From positions 1 through 64,000 of the forward strand of contig NZ_JACZFS010000019.1 of NCBI RefSeq assembly GCF_014904795.1: a stretch of 64,000 bases of DNA, read 5' to 3'. This document shows positions 59,898-64,000 of this stretch, in pieces. The position numbers were made by a program, and so were the translations under genes. The notes under the pieces were generated by a model. The model saw nothing but the letters and a program-made list of their open reading frames with translations, ran no database searches and was not told where the DNA came from. Position 1 is the stretch's first letter. Every line of letters begins with the position of its first letter. The stretch comes from Nisaea nitritireducens (GTDB taxonomy: Bacteria > Pseudomonadota > Alphaproteobacteria > Thalassobaculales > Thalassobaculaceae).

Positions 59898-59934
59898 CCA
59901 GCGGGGCGCGCCGTTCCTGGGCGCGCCCCGCTGG
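59898..59934. terminator. bidirectional terminator between dctM and pseB
   Basis: CCAGCGGGGCGCGCC (59898-59912) and GGCGCGCCCCGCTGG (59920-59934) form a perfect 15-bp stem with a 7-nt loop. On the minus strand it is followed by TTTTTAG, so it clearly ends the pseC-pseB transcript; on the plus strand it follows dctM by 4 nt. Confidence 0.88.
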
Positions 59935-59970
59935 ATTATCAGATCTCAAGGCTATCTGATCCCGGAGCGA

Positions 59971-60999
59971 TCAGATTGACGACATCATCTTGTTGAGATC
60001 GTCGCCGCTCAACCAGTCCGTATTGGTATCGCTTGCATAGCGGAACTCGGCGGGAACCAACTTGTGGCCCTCGGCCAGATAGTCATCCAGCACCCGGTCG
60101 CTCTGGGCCGGAAGAATGACGTAGCGATCTTCCAGCTCAACCGTCGTGCGGGAATCGTCTTCCGAGATCATCACCTCGTGCAGTTTCTCTCCCGGACGGA
60201 TGCCGACATTGCGCAGCGGCAGGCCGGGCGCCATGGCCTTCGCCACATCCGTAATCTTCATGCTCGGGATCTTCGGCACGAAAATCTCGCGGCCTTTCAT
60301 CATCTGCATGCTGGACAGCACGAAGTTCACGCCCTGCTGCAAGGTGATCCAGAACCGTGTCATGCGCTCGTCGGTGATCGGCAGATCCGGCGACTTCTCA
60401 TCGATCAGTTTCTGGAAGAACGGGATCACGCTACCGCGGGAGCCGATCACGTTACCGTAGCGGACCACAGAGAACCGGCAGCCGTCCGCTCCGGAGATAT
60501 TATTCGCCGCAACGAAGATCTTGTCCGAGGCGAGCTTGGTCGCACCATAAAGATTGATCGGGTTTGCCGCTTTGTCCGTCGACAGCGCAATGACTTTCTT
60601 GACCCCGGTCCGGAGCGCGGCCTTCACGATATTTTCGGCGCCATAGATGTTGGTCTGCACGCATTCGAACGGATTGTATTCGGCGGCCGGGACATGCTTC
60701 ATCGCCGCGGCGTGGACCACATAGTCGACACCGCGCATGGCCAGCTCCAGCCGGTCCACGTCGCGCACATCGCCGATGAAATAGCGGATCGGCTTGCCCG
60801 GAACCGAGGGGAACTCCTGCCCCATGTCGTAATGCTTCTGCTCGTCCCGTGAGAACACGATGCAGCGGCGCATTTCCGAGGATGCCAATGCGGTGCGGAC
60901 GAACTCTTTGCCAAAGGATCCGGTTCCGCCGGTGACCAGCACCGTCTTGCCGTTGAGATCTATATGATCTTCATCGAATGAGAATGGTTGATAGCTCAT
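59971..60999 (-). CDS. pseB: UDP-N-acetylglucosamine 4,6-dehydratase (inverting)
   Basis: First enzyme of pseudaminic acid synthesis; makes the UDP-4-keto-6-deoxy-L-arabino-hexose. The 342-aa SDR has VLVTGGTGSFGKEFV (about 19-33), the LSTDKAANPINLYGATKLASDK active-site Lys/Tyr region, and the IPSMKITDVAKAMAP segment specific to the PseB/FlaA1 group. Start at 60999. Followed upstream by pseC on the same strand, 85 nt away. Product likely decorates flagellin or surface glycan. Confidence 0.93.
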   Translation of the reverse strand: MSYQPFSFDEDHIDLNGKTVLVTGGTGSFGKEFVRTALASSEMRRCIVFSRDEQKHYDMGQEFPSVPGKPIRYFIGDVRDVDRLELAMRGVDYVVHAAAMKHVPAAEYNPFECVQTNIYGAENIVKAALRTGVKKVIALSTDKAANPINLYGATKLASDKIFVAANNISGADGCRFSVVRYGNVIGSRGSVIPFFQKLIDEKSPDLPITDERMTRFWITLQQGVNFVLSSMQMMKGREIFVPKIPSMKITDVAKAMAPGLPLRNVGIRPGEKLHEVMISEDDSRTTVELEDRYVILPAQSDRVLDDYLAEGHKLVPAEFRYASDTNTDWLSGDDLNKMMSSI

Positions 61000-61084
61000 G
61001 CGGTCCAAGGCCTCACCCTAAGATATTCGAATCACTTCATTTTGCCCTGTTTCCCGCACATGCGGAAGGGGCAGCCGATATCCG

Positions 61085-62296
61085 TTACATTCCAAGTACC
61101 GCAGCCAGTTCCTCGACCACCCGGTCGACGTCGTCTTCACTCATCGCCGGGAACAGGGGAAGACTGAGGCAACGCGCGTAATAGGCGTCCGCGCCAGGCA
61201 GGGATTTGGGTTGATACCGGTTCGCGTAGTAAGGCTGGCGATGTACCGGAATATAGTGCACCTGGGTGCCGATCCCGCGCTCCTTCAGGGTCGTCATCAC
61301 CGCTGTCCGGGTCGTGCCCAACGCCGCGAAATCGATCAGGGCAACGGCAAGGTGCCAAGCCGGGTTGCAGCCCGGTGCGACCTTCTGCATCGCCACATGC
61401 GGGCCGAGCGCATCGAGCCGCTCCTGATAGCGCGCCCGGAGAGCGCGTCGTTTGGTGACGAAACTGTCGAGTTTGCCCAGTTGGCTGAGGCCAAGGGCTG
61501 CATTGACGTCAGAGAGCCGGTAATTGTAGCCGGGCTCATGCATCTCGTAATACCAAGGAGCCGGGACACCGTCCTCAAAGCCCATGCGCTTGTTCAGGAA
61601 TTTCTCCGGCTCCCGCACAAGGCCATGGTTCCGCGTCTGCCGCAGCGATTCCGCGAAACGGTCGCTGTTGGTCGTCAGCATCCCGCCCTCGCCCGTGGCA
61701 ATAGTCTTCACCGGGTGGGTCGAGAACATCGTGATACCGCCATGCGGACAGGATCCGACAGGCACCATGCTGCCGCCGGTCTCGTAGTCGGCGCCGAGTG
61801 CGTGACACGCGTCCTCGACTAATACCAGCTCAGGAAACTCCGCGGCGAGCTCGTCCAGATTGACCGTATGTCCTGTCAGATGCACCGGGAAGATCGCCTT
61901 GACCGTTCCCTTGGACATGCCGGCGATGGCCCGCTGCACGTCCTCCAGACGCATCACGCCCGTTTCCGGGTCCACATCGGCGAACAGAACGTCCGCCTTT
62001 ACGTATCGGGCCGCATTGGCCGTGGCGAGGAAGGTCACGCTCGGAACGATAACGATGTCGCCAAAATCAAGATCGAGAGCGATCGCTGCCATGTGCAGGC
62101 CTGCTGTTCCGCTGGAGCAGGCAATTGCATGCTTGGCTTCGACACGCTCGGCAAACGCCGCCTCGTAGGCCTCCACCGTCGGGCCAGTGGTCAGCCAGTC
62201 GCCGCGCAACACGTCAAGAACGGCTTGCTCGTCGGCCTCATCAATCGTTTGCCTGCCGTAGGGAAGAAAGGAACGGTTATCGGACGTATCATTCAT
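61085..62296 (-). CDS. pseC: UDP-4-amino-4,6-dideoxy-N-acetyl-altrosamine transaminase
   Basis: DegT/DnrJ/EryC1-family aminotransferase of 403 aa; second step of pseudaminic acid synthesis. Conserved segments are GTAGLHMAAIALDLDFGDIVIVPSVTFLATANA, ALVEDACHALGADY, and the PLP-lysine loop FSTHPVKTIATGEGG. It is 4 nt downstream of the type I secretion adaptor gene. Confidence 0.92.
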   Translation of the reverse strand: MNDTSDNRSFLPYGRQTIDEADEQAVLDVLRGDWLTTGPTVEAYEAAFAERVEAKHAIACSSGTAGLHMAAIALDLDFGDIVIVPSVTFLATANAARYVKADVLFADVDPETGVMRLEDVQRAIAGMSKGTVKAIFPVHLTGHTVNLDELAAEFPELVLVEDACHALGADYETGGSMVPVGSCPHGGITMFSTHPVKTIATGEGGMLTTNSDRFAESLRQTRNHGLVREPEKFLNKRMGFEDGVPAPWYYEMHEPGYNYRLSDVNAALGLSQLGKLDSFVTKRRALRARYQERLDALGPHVAMQKVAPGCNPAWHLAVALIDFAALGTTRTAVMTTLKERGIGTQVHYIPVHRQPYYANRYQPKSLPGADAYYARCLSLPLFPAMSEDDVDRVVEELAAVLGM

Positions 62297-62300
62297 CGGA

Positions 62301-63638
62301 TCAATTTTCCCTCAATCCAAGCTCGAAACTGCGGACCAGCGGGGCAAGCAGATATTCGAGCAAGGTCTGGTCGCCGGTCGAGATTATCACGGTTGCCGGC
62401 ATTCCCTGCACAAGCTCCAGTTTCGGCTGCTTCGCGAGACTGTCCCCGTCGAGAACAACCCGAGCTTCGTAGAACGGCGCCCCCTGTTCGGGCTGCACGA
62501 TATCCGCTGAAATACTGACAAGTTCGCCGTCGATCGGCTGCGTGGTGCGCTGGCTGAAAGAGGTCAGCCGGACACTCGCCACCGCACCAACTGTAACCAC
62601 GTCGATATCGGTCGGATCGATCCGCGCCTTCACCACCAGCGTATCGCCCTGGGGCACGATGCCCATCACCGGCTCCCCCGGAGCGACGACACCACCGACG
62701 GTATGAAACCGGAGACCATAGACGCGGCCGTCCTGCGGAGCCCGGATGCGGGTCCGGTCCAGCGCGTCCCGCGCGCCTTTCAGGCGGTCCTTCAGGTCGA
62801 TCATCTGATCCTGCACCTGACGCAGATTGGTCTCCACCTCGGTCTTGAAACGTTCCTCGGTGTTCAGCAACTGGAACTCGGTCTCGGCAATGGTTTGCTC
62901 GGCTCGTGCGATCAAAGCCTTGCGATTTCCGATGCTGCCTTCCAGCTGTACCGCGGTCCGTTCGAGAGACAGCAGGCGCGGCTTCCGCTCCAACCCCTTC
63001 TCGTACAATACCCGGACATCCGCGATCTCTTCCTGGATCAGCTCATATTGCCGCGCATCGGCCCGCTGCTGCGCCCCAAGTGCGGTGATCTCCTCGCGGG
63101 TCTTCTGGATGCGGCGGCGGAGCAGCCCGAACTGACTGTCACGGGCATTGATACGGGTCTCGAACAGGCGCCTCTGGCCAGCGATCACTTCCCCGACATC
63201 CTCGTCCGCCGATTGCGACAAGAGCTCAGGCGGGAAATTGACCTCCGCAAGGTCATCCCGCTCAGCCACCAGCCGTGCCTTGCTTCCGAGATGGGTCAGG
63301 AACTGTTTGTGCAGCAGCTCGTATTCGACCCGCGCCCGTGTATCGTCCAGCTTGATCAGAATGTCGCCTTCGCGCACCACATCGCCGTCCCGGACATTGA
63401 TCGCCTCGATGATCCCGCCTTCCAGATGCTGAACGGTTTTCTGATTTGACGAGACCTGGAGCTGCCCCTGCGCAATGGCACCGCTGCCGAGCGGCGCTAG
63501 CGATGCCCACAGTCCAAAACCACCGAAGAACGCCAGCAGAACGATAAAGCCCATCCACACAACAGGCCGCCAGGCTTTCGGGTTCTCAGCCTCCGAAAGG
63601 TCAAGACCGTCGCTCAGATCATCTGCGGCATTCGACAT
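62301..63638 (-). CDS. HlyD family type I secretion membrane fusion protein
   Basis: A 445-aa adaptor with one N-terminal membrane segment (about 28-50), paired biotinyl-lipoyl half-domains (GAIAQGQLQVSSNQKTVQHLEGGIIEAI, and VYGLRFHTVGGVVAPGEPVMGIVPQGD), and a long alpha-hairpin coiled coil (about 130-290). PrtE/AprE-type. It lies between a Pro-rich frame upstream and pseC downstream, with a 4-nt gap to pseC. Its partner ATPase may be the gene running off the window. Confidence 0.93.
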   Translation of the reverse strand: MSNAADDLSDGLDLSEAENPKAWRPVVWMGFIVLLAFFGGFGLWASLAPLGSGAIAQGQLQVSSNQKTVQHLEGGIIEAINVRDGDVVREGDILIKLDDTRARVEYELLHKQFLTHLGSKARLVAERDDLAEVNFPPELLSQSADEDVGEVIAGQRRLFETRINARDSQFGLLRRRIQKTREEITALGAQQRADARQYELIQEEIADVRVLYEKGLERKPRLLSLERTAVQLEGSIGNRKALIARAEQTIAETEFQLLNTEERFKTEVETNLRQVQDQMIDLKDRLKGARDALDRTRIRAPQDGRVYGLRFHTVGGVVAPGEPVMGIVPQGDTLVVKARIDPTDIDVVTVGAVASVRLTSFSQRTTQPIDGELVSISADIVQPEQGAPFYEARVVLDGDSLAKQPKLELVQGMPATVIISTGDQTLLEYLLAPLVRSFELGLREN

Positions 63639-63680
63639 TAGTGGTTCCTGACGAGGGGCATCGCCCCTGGTTCCGAACAG

Positions 63681-64000
63681 TTACTGCTTGGCACGGGGGC
63701 GTCCCGAAATGGACTGTATGTCCGCGATATTGAGAGCTGCGACCGGCCGGGCATTCGTCGGCGGTGGCGGCGAGAGAGGACGAGAGACCGACGGTTGTTC
63801 TACAGGCTTCTCGGCACGCGGCTCCTGCGTGTTCGCCGGCTTCGGGGCCGGGCGAACCGGGCTGGCCGGCGGTGGCTGCAGGTGCACTGTCGTTTCCATT
63901 TTCGGCGGCCGTATCATTGGCGCTGACCCATCGGACGAACGCGAAGAACCGGATGACGGCGGAGCGCCAGGCCCGGCAGCCGGGCGAGCCGCCAGGATTT
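63681..64000 (-). CDS. C-terminal part of unknown protein with Pro/Ala-rich tail (partial)
   Basis: The frame is open from the window edge to the stop at 63681, about 106 residues. It is strongly Pro-, Ala- and Ser-rich and disordered in appearance, ending NIADIQSISGRPRAKQ. Upstream of an HlyD adaptor the usual gene is the type I secretion ATPase, so this may be that ATPase's extended tail. This is inference; the visible part has no diagnostic domain. The ATG at 63917 is not necessarily the start. Confidence 0.5.
   Translation of the reverse strand, partial: ILAARPAAGPGAPPSSGSSRSSDGSAPMIRPPKMETTVHLQPPPASPVRPAPKPANTQEPRAEKPVEQPSVSRPLSPPPPTNARPVAALNIADIQSISGRPRAKQ

Noticed and set aside
1-64000. 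tRNA genes, CRISPR arrays, insertion sequences or prophage
   Set aside because: I read for tRNA T-loop patterns, regular spaced repeats, transposase or integrase motifs and found none I could support.

Overview
The window reads as a piece of a GC-rich (about 60 percent by eye) alphaproteobacterial chromosome. Supporting signs are the DUF1127 protein beside a GcvA-type LysR gene, the short serC/serA pair of alphaproteobacterial type, an OpgC/OpgH glucan locus, two TRAP transporter sets, a DctB/DctD pair, a SoeABC-like sulfite dehydrogenase, a TIGR04372-type glycosyltransferase, and an alpha-r8/MmgR-like small RNA. A marine Rhodospirillales-type lineage (Thalassobaculum/Nisaea-like) is my best guess; this is inference from gene content only. 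I saw no rRNA, tRNA, CRISPR array, prophage or transposase.

Layout. 1-3.0 kb: minus-strand Mla/MCE lipid transport operon (STAS-MlaE, MlaF, MlaD and the first codons of another gene), divergent from apt. 3.7-10 kb: LysR/DUF1127 pair, hydrolase-OsmC fusion, TetR-YciI-tag operon, EamA exporter divergent from a small ribbon-helix-helix-like protein, and a P-loop kinase-like gene. 10.1-13.5 kb: serC-serA, then a well-supported sRNA gene with its own promoter and terminator. 13.6-18 kb: three poorly characterised proteins, a xi-class GST, a PiuC-type dioxygenase and a NUDIX hydrolase. 18-22.3 kb: osmoregulated periplasmic glucan locus (opgH, divergent opgC overlapping a secreted esterase). 22.3-31.3 kb: acyl-CoA ligase, amidinotransferase-fold enzyme, a minus-strand run (Sel1, FKBP-rhodanese, heme N-demethylase, glycosyltransferase, VOC), GNAT and a ureohydrolase. 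31.4-32.1 kb: a RelE/XRE toxin-antitoxin pair.

32.1-41.1 kb is the most striking metabolic island. Genes for an N-formylglutamate amidohydrolase-like enzyme, a complete TRAP transporter, a gamma-glutamyl ligase of the glutamine synthetase family, an aldehyde dehydrogenase and an iron alcohol dehydrogenase run on one strand, divergent from an RpiR regulator with repeated operator-like sites between them. Together they could import an amino alcohol or amine, cap it with glutamate, oxidise it and release it. The substrate is unknown.

41.1-43.6 kb: two glycosyltransferases and a PilZ protein. 43.8-51.8 kb: a sulfur island (orphan ABC ATPase, TauE/SafE exporter, TIGR02186 protein, universal stress protein, SoeABC) that would oxidise or export sulfite. 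51.8-53.5 kb: MFS transporter and DUF2842. 53.6-59.9 kb: dctD-dctB divergent from dctPQM; this DctD has lost the sigma-54 contact and Walker B parts of its AAA+ domain. 60-64 kb: pseB, pseC (pseudaminic acid), a type I secretion adaptor, and the Pro-rich tail of a gene that runs off the window.
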